A DNA stretch of 64,000 nt from Burkholderia thailandensis E264 (lineage in GTDB: Bacteria; Pseudomonadota; Gammaproteobacteria; Burkholderiales; Burkholderiaceae). The DNA is taken from positions 1-64,000 of the forward strand of contig NC_007651.1 of NCBI RefSeq assembly GCF_000012365.1. The letters run 5' to 3'. Below, piece after piece: positions 1 through 12,079 of the stretch. A program made the translations under genes and the position numbers. The notes under the pieces were generated by a model. It searched no databases. It saw only the letters and a program-made list of their open reading frames with translations, and was not told the DNA's origin. Within the stretch, counting starts at the first letter, position 1. Every line of letters starts with the position of its first letter.

Positions 1-3100
<3,100 letters not shown>

Positions 3101-5065
3101 TCAGGCGACGCGGCCGCGCCGCAATGCGCGAATGAGGAAGCGGGCCGGGTCGATCGCTTCGGCGAGTTCGCGTTCGAGCGGCCACGGCTCCCCTTCAATT
3201 TGCGCGGCGATCAGCTCGGCGCCGAGCGCCGCCCACACGAGCCCGCGCGAGCCGTAGCCGAATGCGCCGTACAGGCCTGCCGCGCGCGGCACGTCGCGCA
3301 GCCTTGCGCCCGTCAGCGCGGCTGCATCGCGGGCGGCCGCCGCCTCGTCGCCGAGCTCGCCGACGAGCGGCAATCGGTCGCTCGCAACGCAGCGAAAGCC
3401 GACGCGTCCCGCGAGCGCGTGCGCATCGAGCGCGTGCGCGGAAAACGCCGGCAGCAGCCGTTCGAGCCGCTCGAGGTTTTCGCGATGGCCGGCTTCGCGC
3501 AGCGTCGTGTCCGCGTCGTCCGGCTCGTAGGTTGCGCCCGTCAGCGTGACGCCGTTCGCGAGCGGCACGACATAGCCGTCTCCGATCGCGGGCAGCGGCA
3601 CGGCGGGCGCGCTGCCCGGCGGCAGCAGCGTCAACTGGCCGCGCACGCGCTGCGTCGGCGCATGCCGCAGGCCGGCGACGCGCGCGGCATCGGCCGCGTT
3701 CGCGACGATGACGACGCTCGCTTGCGCGATCGTCGCACCCGACGCGTCTAGCGCGAGCCAGCGGCCGTCGCCGCCGCGCTCGAGCCGCGCGACTTCGACG
3801 CCGGCGATGCGCGAAAGCCTGTCGCCCGCGGCCGCGCACTGCGCGGCCGCGAGTGCGGCGGGGCTGATCGAGCCGCCTTGCGGAAACAGCCAGCCGCCGT
3901 GCGCGATATCGGTTCGCAACAGCGCTTGCGCGTCATCGCGCGACAGCGTCCGTGCGAGCTCGGACGGCACGCCGAGCGTGTCGACGCTCTCGCGCATCAG
4001 CTCGAATTCGTCGGCCGATGTCGCGAGCTGCACGAGGCCATGCGCGCTGCGCGCGAACGTGTGCCCGGCGTGCTCGAGCGCGCGCCAGCGATTCAGCGCA
4101 TGCAGGAAGCCGGCGCGCGACAGGCGGGCCGCGAGGTTGTCGTCGCGTGCGATCATCGGGTGGAACACGCCGGCGGGGTTGCCCGACGCCTCGCTCGCGA
4201 TTCGCTCGCGGCGCTCGATCAGCGTCACGTGCCAACCGCGCGCGGCGAGCCGTTCGACGGCCGCGCATCCGGCGAGCCCCGCGCCGATCACGATCGCATC
4301 GCGCGTGCCGACGTCGAGCGCTCGCGGCGGCTCGTGGCGCCGCACTCGCCAGCGCGGCGCGAATTCGCCGACGAGCATTGCGCGCTTGCCGGCGAAGCCC
4401 TCGACTTTCCGATACGCGAAACCCGCTTCGTCGAGCGCGCGCTTGACGGCGCCCGAGCTCGTGTAAGTCGCGAACGTCGCGTGCTCGTCGGCGAGCTTCG
4501 CGAGCGATTTGAAGATCGCGGGCGACCATAAATCCGCGTTCTTCGACGGAGCGAAGCCGTCGAGATAGAACGCGTCGGCGCGCAGCGCGAGATTCGGCAA
4601 CACGTCGAGCGCGTCGCCGAACGCGAGCGTGAGCGTGACGCGCCCTTCGTCGAATTCGAGGCGATGCACGCCCGGCGTCAACGCGGGCCATGCGTTCGCG
4701 AGCGCGTCGACGAGCGGCTCAATAGTTGTATATGCAACGATATGCGCGGCCGCACGCCGCAGATCGTCGCGCGCGAACGGGTGCTTTTCGACCGACACGA
4801 AGTGAAGCCGCTCGCAGTGCGACGGATCCGCGCGCCATGCGGCCCATGTCGCGAGAAAGTTGCAGCCGGTGCCGAAACCCGTCTCGACGATCGTGAAAGT
4901 TCGCTTGTGACGCCAGCGTTCGGGCAGGTCGTTGCCGCGAATGAACACGTGATCGGCCTGGGCGAGCGCGCCGGCCGCGCTATGGTAGATGTCGCCGTAG
5001 AGGGGCGAGACGACGGTGCCGTCTTCGCGGAAGACGAGCGTCGCCGGTACGATTCGATCGGTCAT
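3101..5065 (-). CDS. mnmC: Bifunctional tRNA modification enzyme MnmC
   Basis: 654-residue two-domain enzyme. The N-terminal part (about 1-240) is the SAM-dependent methyltransferase MnmC2, with the VETGFGTGCNF motif. The C-terminal part is the FAD-dependent oxidoreductase MnmC1, beginning with the dinucleotide-binding motif VIGAGLAGCAAVERLAARG. Together they convert cmnm5(s2)U34 to nm5 and then mnm5(s2)U34 in tRNA anticodons, acting after MnmE/MnmG. I start at MTDRIVPATLVF (ATG at 5065); a longer in-frame reading to 5137 lacks homology-like sequence. Length fits the family. It is divergent from the HU gene and its 3' end abuts the origin-like segment. Confidence 0.95.
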   Translation of the reverse strand: MTDRIVPATLVFREDGTVVSPLYGDIYHSAAGALAQADHVFIRGNDLPERWRHKRTFTIVETGFGTGCNFLATWAAWRADPSHCERLHFVSVEKHPFARDDLRRAAAHIVAYTTIEPLVDALANAWPALTPGVHRLEFDEGRVTLTLAFGDALDVLPNLALRADAFYLDGFAPSKNADLWSPAIFKSLAKLADEHATFATYTSSGAVKRALDEAGFAYRKVEGFAGKRAMLVGEFAPRWRVRRHEPPRALDVGTRDAIVIGAGLAGCAAVERLAARGWHVTLIERRERIASEASGNPAGVFHPMIARDDNLAARLSRAGFLHALNRWRALEHAGHTFARSAHGLVQLATSADEFELMRESVDTLGVPSELARTLSRDDAQALLRTDIAHGGWLFPQGGSISPAALAAAQCAAAGDRLSRIAGVEVARLERGGDGRWLALDASGATIAQASVVIVANAADAARVAGLRHAPTQRVRGQLTLLPPGSAPAVPLPAIGDGYVVPLANGVTLTGATYEPDDADTTLREAGHRENLERLERLLPAFSAHALDAHALAGRVGFRCVASDRLPLVGELGDEAAAARDAAALTGARLRDVPRAAGLYGAFGYGSRGLVWAALGAELIAAQIEGEPWPLERELAEAIDPARFLIRALRRGRVA

Positions 5066-5455
5066 GCGAAACAAAAAAGAAGGCGGCGAAAATGCGGCGA
5101 ACCGCCGCGAAAGCCCCGTCCAGCCTGGCGTTGGCAAAATCCAACGAAACCGCGCGCGGGCGTTGGCCGAGCCGCGGCCAAGCCGGCTCGCGCGACTCGA
5201 AAGCCGCGCGGAACGCGTCTAACTCGACAAAATTCGCTCGAAAATCTTTGAAACCCTTGTCGTTATTGGGTTTGCGCTGCGCTATCATAGCAAGCGCCGT
5301 ATCGCGGAGCTGCCAGGAGGCAAACCCGGCGGTGCGTTGCGCGGCGCAATACTTTGCGCCGTGCCGTTGCCACACACTATAGACGGCACGGTTCGCGCAC
5401 GTATAATCGGCGCGTTCGCGCTGTTCGTGTCAACCTAACCTGGAAAGGAACCTTA
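5066..5455. other. mnmC/HU divergent intergenic region
   Basis: 390 bases with no credible gene. It carries the HU promoter (separate entry) and, upstream of it, a short perfect hairpin GGCGCAA-TACT-TTGCGCC (5343-5360) without a T-tract. The mnmC promoter must also lie here but I could not place it with confidence. Confidence 0.6.
5380..5407 (+). promoter_or_regulatory. Sigma-70-type promoter of the HU gene
   Basis: A perfect -10 box TATAAT lies at 5402-5407. A -35 candidate TAGACG (4 of 6 matches to TTGACA) at 5380-5385 gives a 16-base spacer. The predicted start of transcription is about 40 bases upstream of the ATG, and GGAAAGGA serves as ribosome-binding site. Confidence 0.65.
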
Positions 5456-5734
5456 ATGAACAAACAGGAACTGATCGACGCCGTCGCCGCCCAGACGGGC
5501 GCCAGCAAGGCTCAAACCGGCGAAACGCTGGACACGCTCCTCGAAGTGATCAAGAAGGCTGTGTCGAAAGGCGACTCAGTTCAACTGATCGGCTTCGGCA
5601 GCTTCGGTTCGGGCAAGCGCGCAGCGCGCACCGGCCGTAACCCCAAGACGGGCGAGACCATCAAGATCCCGGCGGCCAAGACGGTCAAGTTCACGGCTGG
5701 CAAGGCGTTCAAGGACGCAGTGAACAAGCGCTGA
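5456..5734 (+). CDS. hupB: DNA-binding protein HU (beta-type)
   Basis: 92-residue HU/IHF-family histone-like protein starting [20 protein letters not shown] and carrying the DNA-intercalating arm motif [19 protein letters not shown]. It forms dimers that bend DNA without strong sequence preference and is a nucleoid component; HU also assists DnaA-driven unwinding at origins. The ATG is preceded by GGAAAGGA, and a strong promoter and terminator frame the gene as a single transcription unit. Its position about 2.5 kb from the origin-like segment is suggestive but not proof of a link. Whether it is hupA or hupB by name is a matter of convention. Confidence 0.95.
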
Positions 5735-5752
5735 AACGAGCTGTTCGCGAAC

Positions 5753-5786
5753 AAAAAACCCGCTGGTTTCAGCGGGTTTTTTCTTT
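5753..5786 (+). terminator. Bidirectional rho-independent terminator between the HU and CobW genes
   Basis: A perfect 12-bp stem AAAAAACCCGCT / AGCGGGTTTTTT with a 6-base loop GGTTTC, flanked by an A-run on one side and a T-run on the other. The two genes converge here, so the same hairpin can serve both. Confidence 0.92.
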
Positions 5787-5837
5787 TCGGCGCGTTTTTT
5801 TTTGCCGCGCCGCATGGCCTTTTTCAATCTTTGACGA

Positions 5838-7154
5838 TCAGTGGCGATGGACGATTTCGGCGTCGTCGCCGTGGTCGTGATCGTCATGATCATGGTCATG
5901 ATCGTCGACGTCCCACGCCGGGAACGGGTCCGCGTAGTTCGCCCACGCGTCTTTGCCTTGCGCGTATTCCGCGTCGGTGAGCAGGCATGCGTCGAACTTC
6001 GCGCGCCACGCCGCCGCGTCGAGCCCGACGCCGATCAGCACGAACTCCTGCCGGCGATCGCCGATCGACGTGTCGGCGAGATCGCCGCGCCAGTCGGCGA
6101 CGATCTCGTCGTATAGCTCGTCGCCCGCCTCCGGCCATTCGGCGCGATCCTGCGCGGCCCACCAGTGTCCTGCCGGACCGTGCCGGCACACGCCGCCCGC
6201 CTGCGACAGCGAGCCCGCGATGTCATTGCGCGTCGCGAGCCAGAAGAAGCCCTTGCTGCGCAGCACGCCCTTCCATTCTTCGTGCAGCAGCGCCCAGAGC
6301 CGCTGCGGATGGAACGGCCGGCGCGCGCGATAGACGAAGTGGCCGATGCCGTATTCATCGGCCTCGCTATGCACGTGGCCGTTGCCTCGGTCGGATTCTT
6401 CTTCATCGTCGTCATGCCGGTGCTCGAGCGACGCAAGCCAACCGGGCGCGTTCGCGGCCGCGTCGAAATCGAAGCGGCCGGTGTTGAGCACTTCGGCGAG
6501 CGGCACGTCGCCGAAGCGGCTCACGATTTGCCGCGCGCGCGGGTTCAGGTTCGCGAGGATACGCTGCAGGCGCGCGAGCGAATCGGCGTCGACGAGATCC
6601 GCCTTGTTGATGACGAGCACGTCGCAGAATTCGATCTGCTCGATCAGCAGTTCGACGAGCGTGCGGTCGTCTTCTTCGGTCGCGGCGAGGCCGTGTTCCG
6701 CGAGCGCGTCGTCGCGCGCATAATCGCGCAGGAAGTTGAACGCGTCGACGACGGTGACCATCGTGTCGAGGCGCGCGACGTCCTCGAGCGCCGAGCCGTC
6801 GTCGTCGACGAACGTGAAGGTTTCGGCGATGGGCATCGGCTCGGCGATGCCGGTCGATTCGATCACGATCGCATCGAAGCGGTTTTCGGCCGCGAGGCGG
6901 CGGATCTCGACGAGCAGATCGTCGCGCAGCGTGCAGCAGATGCAGCCGTTCGACATCTCGACGAAGTGCTCTTCGACATGCGACAACTCGGTCGCGCCGC
7001 GCACGAACGTCGCGTCGACGTTGGCCGCGGCGAGATCGTTGACGATCACGGCGACCTTCAGGCCCGCGCGATTCGCGAGGATGTGATTGAGCAGCGTGGT
7101 CTTGCCGGCGCCGAGGAAGCCGGACAGCACGGTGACGGGCAACGGCTGGTTCAT
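5838..7154 (-). CDS. CobW/COG0523-family metallochaperone GTPase
   Basis: 438-residue G3E-family P-loop GTPase. The Walker A motif GFLGAGKTT is at residues 12-20, the family's metal-binding CICC is at 71-74, and NKAD gives guanine specificity. A His/Asp-rich loop lies mid-protein, and the C-terminus is a run of HD pairs ending in HRH, typical of zinc-handling members (ZigA/YeiR/ZNG1-like). The C-terminal CobW_C domain precedes it. The likely role is GTP-dependent delivery of zinc or a similar metal to a client enzyme. Start at ATG 7154 ([12 protein letters not shown]); the frame stays open upstream without homology-like sequence. I looked for a Zur-type operator upstream and found none convincing. 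Confidence 0.9.
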   Translation of the reverse strand: MNQPLPVTVLSGFLGAGKTTLLNHILANRAGLKVAVIVNDLAAANVDATFVRGATELSHVEEHFVEMSNGCICCTLRDDLLVEIRRLAAENRFDAIVIESTGIAEPMPIAETFTFVDDDGSALEDVARLDTMVTVVDAFNFLRDYARDDALAEHGLAATEEDDRTLVELLIEQIEFCDVLVINKADLVDADSLARLQRILANLNPRARQIVSRFGDVPLAEVLNTGRFDFDAAANAPGWLASLEHRHDDDEEESDRGNGHVHSEADEYGIGHFVYRARRPFHPQRLWALLHEEWKGVLRSKGFFWLATRNDIAGSLSQAGGVCRHGPAGHWWAAQDRAEWPEAGDELYDEIVADWRGDLADTSIGDRRQEFVLIGVGLDAAAWRAKFDACLLTDAEYAQGKDAWANYADPFPAWDVDDHDHDHDDHDHGDDAEIVHRH

Positions 7155-7469
7155 TGCGGTGCGCACCAACGAAAAAAGCGGGAAGCGAGCCGCCGCGCCC
7201 CGAAAACGGGGCGGCACCGGCGAGCGGCCGGCGCGAACGGGCGGCGGGAAAGCCGCATTGTGCATCAAATATAGACGGACGGCCGCGCGCGGCGGCAGAA
7301 CGGCCGCGATTTCATGATGTGTGATTCGATAACGAAACGAACGTGGGTGCTTGCATGCCGTGCGATCGATCGCCGGACTGCCGGCGCGGCATTGCATCGC
7401 CTGGTGCGCTCAGGCGGCGGATTCACGCCCGTTCCGCCCGGCCGCGCGCCTGCGTGGCGCCGCGGCGAG
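7155..7469. other. Intergenic region between cobW-type and transglycosylase genes
   Basis: 315 bases between two minus-strand genes. I see no gene and no convincing terminator or promoter in it; apparent open frames are antisense extensions of the neighbours. Confidence 0.5.
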
Positions 7470-7946
7470 CTAGCGCTGCGCGCTTTGCGCGCCCTGCGCG
7501 GCGGGCGCGGGCATCAGCTTCCATCGAACGAGAATGTCGGCGATCTTCCGCGCATACTTGTCGCGCAGCGAAGGCGTCTCCGAATGGTACGCGCCGACCG
7601 CCTGCCACGTGTTGCCGTACTTGTCCATCTTGCGGCGCAGATGCCAGGCGGCGATATAGACGCTCTTGCACGGCTCCATCAGCGTGTCCTTCGTGATTCC
7701 GTAGCGGGACAGCGTCGGCAGATGGATCGAGTTGATCTGCATGAGGCCGTAGTCGGTCGATCCGTTCGTGTTCTTGTTGAGCGCTTCCGGGCGATTATGC
7801 GATTCCTGCCACGCAATCGCGCGCAGGATCAGCGGATTCACGTTCTGATACTTCGCGGCTTCGTCGTAACAGTCGGCGCGAGCAGGTGCGCTGGCGAACC
7901 ATGCGCCGGCGGCAAACATCGCGACAATGACGAACTGCTTCTCCAT
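7470..7946 (-). CDS. Secreted lytic transglycosylase (SLT, IagB/IpgF/VirB1-like)
   Basis: 158-residue protein with a signal peptide (residues 1-24, ending APARA), then an SLT domain. The catalytic glutamate is E48 in AWQESHN, followed by the family's GLMQIN motif. It would cleave peptidoglycan in the periplasm by the non-hydrolytic mechanism giving 1,6-anhydro ends. Small transglycosylases of this type often open the wall locally for secretion or pilus machines. Placement directly upstream of and divergent from gspD suggests, but does not prove, a role in assembling the type II secretion apparatus. The start ATG at 7946 has only a weak ribosome-binding site. Confidence 0.9.
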   Translation of the reverse strand: MEKQFVIVAMFAAGAWFASAPARADCYDEAAKYQNVNPLILRAIAWQESHNRPEALNKNTNGSTDYGLMQINSIHLPTLSRYGITKDTLMEPCKSVYIAAWHLRRKMDKYGNTWQAVGAYHSETPSLRDKYARKIADILVRWKLMPAPAAQGAQSAQR

Positions 7947-8329
7947 CTGGAAATGAACCGGTGAATTGTTTTACGCTTCGCAGAAGGCCGGGAAAACCCG
8001 CACGCGCTTTTCGCGCGATGCCGCTCCGGCCGCCCGTATCATACCTGCAACCGAACGGTTCGCCACGAGCGGAGGCTATCCGGTTGGTTTGGACTACGGC
8101 GTTTGTCAAGCACGTTTATACCGCATTATCGTGCCGGTGCTTGTCGAAACTTCGCATGCGAAAACTTACGTGCGGCATACGCATTCGATTTTTTTTATGG
8201 CGTAAGTGAGACAGTTCTCGGTTCAATGTGATATTTCGGACATGAAAAACTGCTAATGTCTGCTTTTTTGATCCTGACCTTACGTAATACCATCGGAAAC
8301 GGCCGCCGCCGGCATCGATCCATCAATCC
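7947..8329. other. Transglycosylase/gspD divergent intergenic region
   Basis: 383 bases, more AT-rich than the surroundings, with no credible gene. It must contain the gspD promoter. It holds a perfect 12-base palindrome TTCGCATGCGAA at 8151-8162 that could be an operator. A loose stem GACAT/ATGTC near 8239-8260 followed by a T-run is too weak to call a terminator. Confidence 0.5.
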
Positions 8330-10585
8330 ATGACAAGAACTCGCTTTGCTTTGCGGCGCGTCGCAACGGCGCTCGTCGTCGCCGGAATTGTCGCCGCGCA
8401 GGCCGCTCACGCTCAGGTCACGCTCAATTTCGTCAATGCGGACATCGACCAGGTCGCGAAGGCGATCGGCGCCGCGACGGGCAAGACGATCATCGTCGAT
8501 CCGCGCGTCAAGGGGCAGTTGAATCTCGTCGCCGAGCGCGCCGTGCCGGAAGATCAGGCATTGAAGACGCTGCAGTCCGCGCTCCGGATGCAAGGTTTCG
8601 CGCTCGTCCAGGATCACGGCGTCCTGAAGGTCGTGCCGGAAGCCGACGCGAAGCTGCAGGGCGTGCCGACCTACATCGGCAACACGCCGCAGGCGCATGG
8701 CGATCAGGTCGTCACGCAAGTGTTCGAACTGCGCAACGAGTCGGCGAACAACTTGCTTCCGGTGCTGCGCCCGCTGATCTCGCCGAACAACACGATCACC
8801 GCGTATCCGGCCAACAACACGATCGTCGTCACCGATTACGCGGACAACGTGCGCCGGATCGCGCGGATCATCGCGGGCGTCGACAACGCGGCAGGCGCGC
8901 AGGTTGCCGTCGTGCCGCTGAAGAACGCGAACGCGATCGACATCGCCGCGCAGCTCACGAAGCTGCTCGACCCGGGCGCGATCGGCAACACCGACGCGAC
9001 GCTGAAAGTCACCGTGCAGGCCGATCCGCGTACCAACGCGCTGCTTTTGCGCGCATCGAACACGCAGCGCCTCGCCGCGGCGAAGAAGATCGCGCAGCAG
9101 CTCGACGCGCCAAGCGGCGTGCCGGGCAACATGCATGTCGTGCCGTTGCGCAACGCCGATGCGGTGAAGCTCGCGAAGACGCTGCGCGGGATGCTCGGCA
9201 AGGGCGGCGGCGAAAGCGGCTCGTCGGCGAGCTCGAACGACGCGAATGCGTTCAATCAGGGCGGCTCGCAGAGCGGCTCGAATTTCTCGACGGGCACTTC
9301 GGGCACGCCGCCGCTGCCGTCGGGGCTGTCGTCCGGCTCGTCGGGCGGCATGGGCGGCACGATGGGAGGCGGCGGGCTCGGTACCGCCGGCCTGCTGGGC
9401 GGCGACAAGGACAAGAGCGACGAGAATCAGCCGGGCGGCATGATCCAGGCCGACTCGGCGACGAATTCGCTCATCATCACCGCGTCGGACCCGGTGTACC
9501 GGAACCTGCGTGCGGTGATCGACCAGCTCGATGCGCGGCGCGCGCAGGTGTACATCGAGGCGCTTGTCGTCGAGCTGAACTCGACGACGAACGCGAACCT
9601 CGGGATTCAGTGGCAGGTCGCCAACAACGCGCTCTATGCAGGCACGAACCTGCCGACGGGAGGCGTGGGCGGCGGCAACAGCATCGTCGACCTGACAACC
9701 CGGGCCGCGACGTCGGCCGTCGGTGCGATCAGCACGCTCACGCCGGGGCTCAACATCGGCTGGTTGCACAACATGTTCGGCATCCAGGGGCTCGGCGGGT
9801 TGCTGCAGTATTTTTCCGGCGTGAGCGACGCGAACGTGCTGTCGACGCCGAACCTCGTGACGCTCGACAATGAGGAAGCGAAGATCGTCGTCGGCCAGAA
9901 CGTGCCGATTCCGACCGGCTCGTATTCGAATCTGACGAGCGGCAACACGAACAATGCGTTCAACACATACGACCGGCGCGATGTCGGCCTGACGCTGCAC
10001 GTGAAACCGCAGATCACCGAAGGCGGGATTCTGAAGCTGCAGCTGTACACGGAGGACTCCTCGGTCGTGAATACCACGGTCAACAACCAGTCCGGCCCGA
10101 CGTTCAACAAGCGCTCGATCCAGTCGACCGTGCTGGCCGACAACGGCGAGATCATCGTGCTCGGCGGCCTGATGCAGGACAACTATCAGGTTTCGAACAG
10201 CAAGGTGCCGCTGCTCGGCGACATTCCGTGGATCGGCCAGTTGTTCCGCTCCGAAGGCAAGACGCGCCAGAAGACGAACCTGATGGTGTTCCTGCGTCCC
10301 GTGATCATCACCGATCGCGAGACCGCGCAGGCGGTGACCTCGAACCGCTACGACTACATCCAGGGCGTGACGGGCGCGTACAAGTCGGACAACAACATCA
10401 TCCGCGACAAGGACGACCCCGTCGTCCCGCCGATGCCGCTCGGCCCGAGCCAGGGCGGCTCGCCCGCGATGAACCTGTTCGACATCGACAAGATGCGGCG
10501 CCAGCAGCTCGTTGCGCCCGCGCCCGCCAGCGCGCCCGCGGCGGCGAGCGACGCCGGCGCCGCATCGTCGGGAGCCCGTCCGTGA
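8330..10585 (+). CDS. gspD: Type II secretion secretin GspD
   Basis: 751-residue outer-membrane secretin. A signal peptide (about residues 1-28, ending AAHAQ) is followed by the N0-N3 periplasmic domains and a C-terminal secretin barrel with the conserved VPLLGDIPWIGQLF near residue 625. A Gly/Ser-rich linker (about 292-369) interrupts the last N domain, longer than in most homologues. The protein multimerises into the gated channel through which folded exoproteins leave the cell. It is the first gene of gspDEF; its TGA overlaps the GTG start of gspE (GTGA), implying translational coupling. No pilotin gene is recognisable nearby. Confidence 0.97.
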   Translation: MTRTRFALRRVATALVVAGIVAAQAAHAQVTLNFVNADIDQVAKAIGAATGKTIIVDPRVKGQLNLVAERAVPEDQALKTLQSALRMQGFALVQDHGVLKVVPEADAKLQGVPTYIGNTPQAHGDQVVTQVFELRNESANNLLPVLRPLISPNNTITAYPANNTIVVTDYADNVRRIARIIAGVDNAAGAQVAVVPLKNANAIDIAAQLTKLLDPGAIGNTDATLKVTVQADPRTNALLLRASNTQRLAAAKKIAQQLDAPSGVPGNMHVVPLRNADAVKLAKTLRGMLGKGGGESGSSASSNDANAFNQGGSQSGSNFSTGTSGTPPLPSGLSSGSSGGMGGTMGGGGLGTAGLLGGDKDKSDENQPGGMIQADSATNSLIITASDPVYRNLRAVIDQLDARRAQVYIEALVVELNSTTNANLGIQWQVANNALYAGTNLPTGGVGGGNSIVDLTTRAATSAVGAISTLTPGLNIGWLHNMFGIQGLGGLLQYFSGVSDANVLSTPNLVTLDNEEAKIVVGQNVPIPTGSYSNLTSGNTNNAFNTYDRRDVGLTLHVKPQITEGGILKLQLYTEDSSVVNTTVNNQSGPTFNKRSIQSTVLADNGEIIVLGGLMQDNYQVSNSKVPLLGDIPWIGQLFRSEGKTRQKTNLMVFLRPVIITDRETAQAVTSNRYDYIQGVTGAYKSDNNIIRDKDDPVVPPMPLGPSQGGSPAMNLFDIDKMRRQQLVAPAPASAPAAASDAGAASSGARP

Positions 10586-12075
10586 CGCAGGCGCTCGCGC
10601 AAGGCGCTCAGGATCAGCCTGCCGCGAGCGCGCCGTCGCCGCTCGCCGCGCGGCTGTTGCCGTACGGCTTCGCGAAGGCCGGCCAGATCCTGATCGCGCA
10701 TCAGCACGCGGACACGCTCGAAGTGTGGATCAGCGAGCGCACGAGCTCGGCCGCGCTTGCCGAAGTCGCGCGCAACTTCGGCGCGATCTCGTTGCTGCGC
10801 CTGCCGGCCGACGAACTCGCGCAGGCGATCAACCACGCGTACGCGCGCCAGGACGGCAGCGCCGCGCAGATCGTCGGCGAGGTCGAGGGCGAAGTCGACC
10901 TGTCGCGGCTGATGCAGGACATTCCCGAAGTCGAGGACTTGCTCGAATCGGAAGACGACGCGCCGATCATCCGGATGATCAACGCGCTCTTGACGCAAGC
11001 GGCGCGCGAGCAGGCGTCGGACATCCACATCGAGCCGTTCGAGAACGCATCGGTCGTGCGCTTTCGCGTCGACGGCACGCTGCGCGACGTCGTGCGGCCG
11101 AAGAAGGCGCTGCACGGCGCGCTGATCTCGCGGATCAAGATCATGGCGCAGCTCGACATCGCGGAGAAGCGCCTGCCGCAGGACGGCCGGATCACGCTGC
11201 GCGTGGGCGGGCGGCCCGTCGACGTGCGGGTGTCGACGCTGCCGACCGGGCACGGCGAGCGCGCGGTGCTGCGTCTGCTGGAGAAGGACGCGCAGCGGCT
11301 GAACCTCGAAGCGCTCGGCATGGGCCGCGACACGCTCGTGCAGTTCGACAAGCTGATCTCGCGCCCGCACGGCATCGTGCTCGTCACGGGGCCGACCGGC
11401 TCGGGCAAGACGACGACGCTGTACGCGTCGATGTCGCGGCTCGAAACCGCGACGACCAACATCATGACGGTCGAGGACCCGATCGAATACGACCTCTCCG
11501 GCATCGGCCAGACGCAGGTGAACGAGCGGATCGGGATGACGTTCGCGCGCGCGCTGCGCTCGATCCTGCGTCAGGACCCGGACATCATCATGATCGGCGA
11601 AATCCGCGATCTCGAGACCGCGCAGATCGCGGTGCAGGCGTCGCTGACGGGCCACCTGGTGCTCGCGACGCTGCACACGAACGATGCGGCGTCGGCCGTC
11701 ACGCGTCTGACGGACATGGGCGTCGAGCCGTACCTGCTCGCGTCGTCGCTGCTCGGCGTGCTCGCGCAGCGGCTCGTGCGCCAGCTCTGCCCGGTGTGCA
11801 AGGAGGAGCGGCACGAGGACGGCCGCGCGGTCTGGCATCCGGTCGGCTGCGACAAGTGCGGGCATTCGGGTTACACGGGGCGCCGCGGCGTTTATGAGCT
11901 GCTCGTCATCGACGATTCGATCCGCTCGCTGATCCACCGCAACGCAGCCGACGCGGAGATTCTCGCGACGGGCCGCGCGAACGGGATGCGCACGCTGCGC
12001 GACGATGCCGAACGCTGGCTCGCGGCGGGCGCGACGTCGCTCGAGGAAGTGCTGCGCGTGACGGGAGGCGCGTAG
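10582..12075 (+). CDS. gspE: Type II secretion ATPase GspE
   Basis: 497-residue cytoplasmic secretion ATPase. The Walker A motif GPTGSGKT places the lysine at K276; Asp and His boxes and a Walker B region (DPDIIMIGEIRD) follow, and a tetracysteine zinc motif (CPVC...CDKC) lies in the C-terminal third. It powers pseudopilus assembly together with GspL and GspF. I start at the GTG that overlaps the gspD stop, which gives the family's usual length and an N-terminal GspE domain; the frame is open further upstream only as a shadow of gspD. Confidence 0.97.
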   Translation: MTQALAQGAQDQPAASAPSPLAARLLPYGFAKAGQILIAHQHADTLEVWISERTSSAALAEVARNFGAISLLRLPADELAQAINHAYARQDGSAAQIVGEVEGEVDLSRLMQDIPEVEDLLESEDDAPIIRMINALLTQAAREQASDIHIEPFENASVVRFRVDGTLRDVVRPKKALHGALISRIKIMAQLDIAEKRLPQDGRITLRVGGRPVDVRVSTLPTGHGERAVLRLLEKDAQRLNLEALGMGRDTLVQFDKLISRPHGIVLVTGPTGSGKTTTLYASMSRLETATTNIMTVEDPIEYDLSGIGQTQVNERIGMTFARALRSILRQDPDIIMIGEIRDLETAQIAVQASLTGHLVLATLHTNDAASAVTRLTDMGVEPYLLASSLLGVLAQRLVRQLCPVCKEERHEDGRAVWHPVGCDKCGHSGYTGRRGVYELLVIDDSIRSLIHRNAADAEILATGRANGMRTLRDDAERWLAAGATSLEEVLRVTGGA

Positions 12076-12079
12076 CGTC

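Noticed and set aside
4726..4739. Palindrome GTTG-TATATG-CAAC inside mnmC
   Set aside because: It lies in the coding frame of a conserved part of the methyltransferase domain; chance codon choice explains it.
7155..7469. Zur-type operator for the CobW-family gene
   Set aside because: No sequence close to the Zur consensus was found; only an unpaired ATAAC-like element near 7329.
8239..8270. Stem GACAT/ATGTC followed by a T-run before gspD
   Set aside because: Only five pairs with a 12-base loop, in a promoter region; too weak for a terminator.
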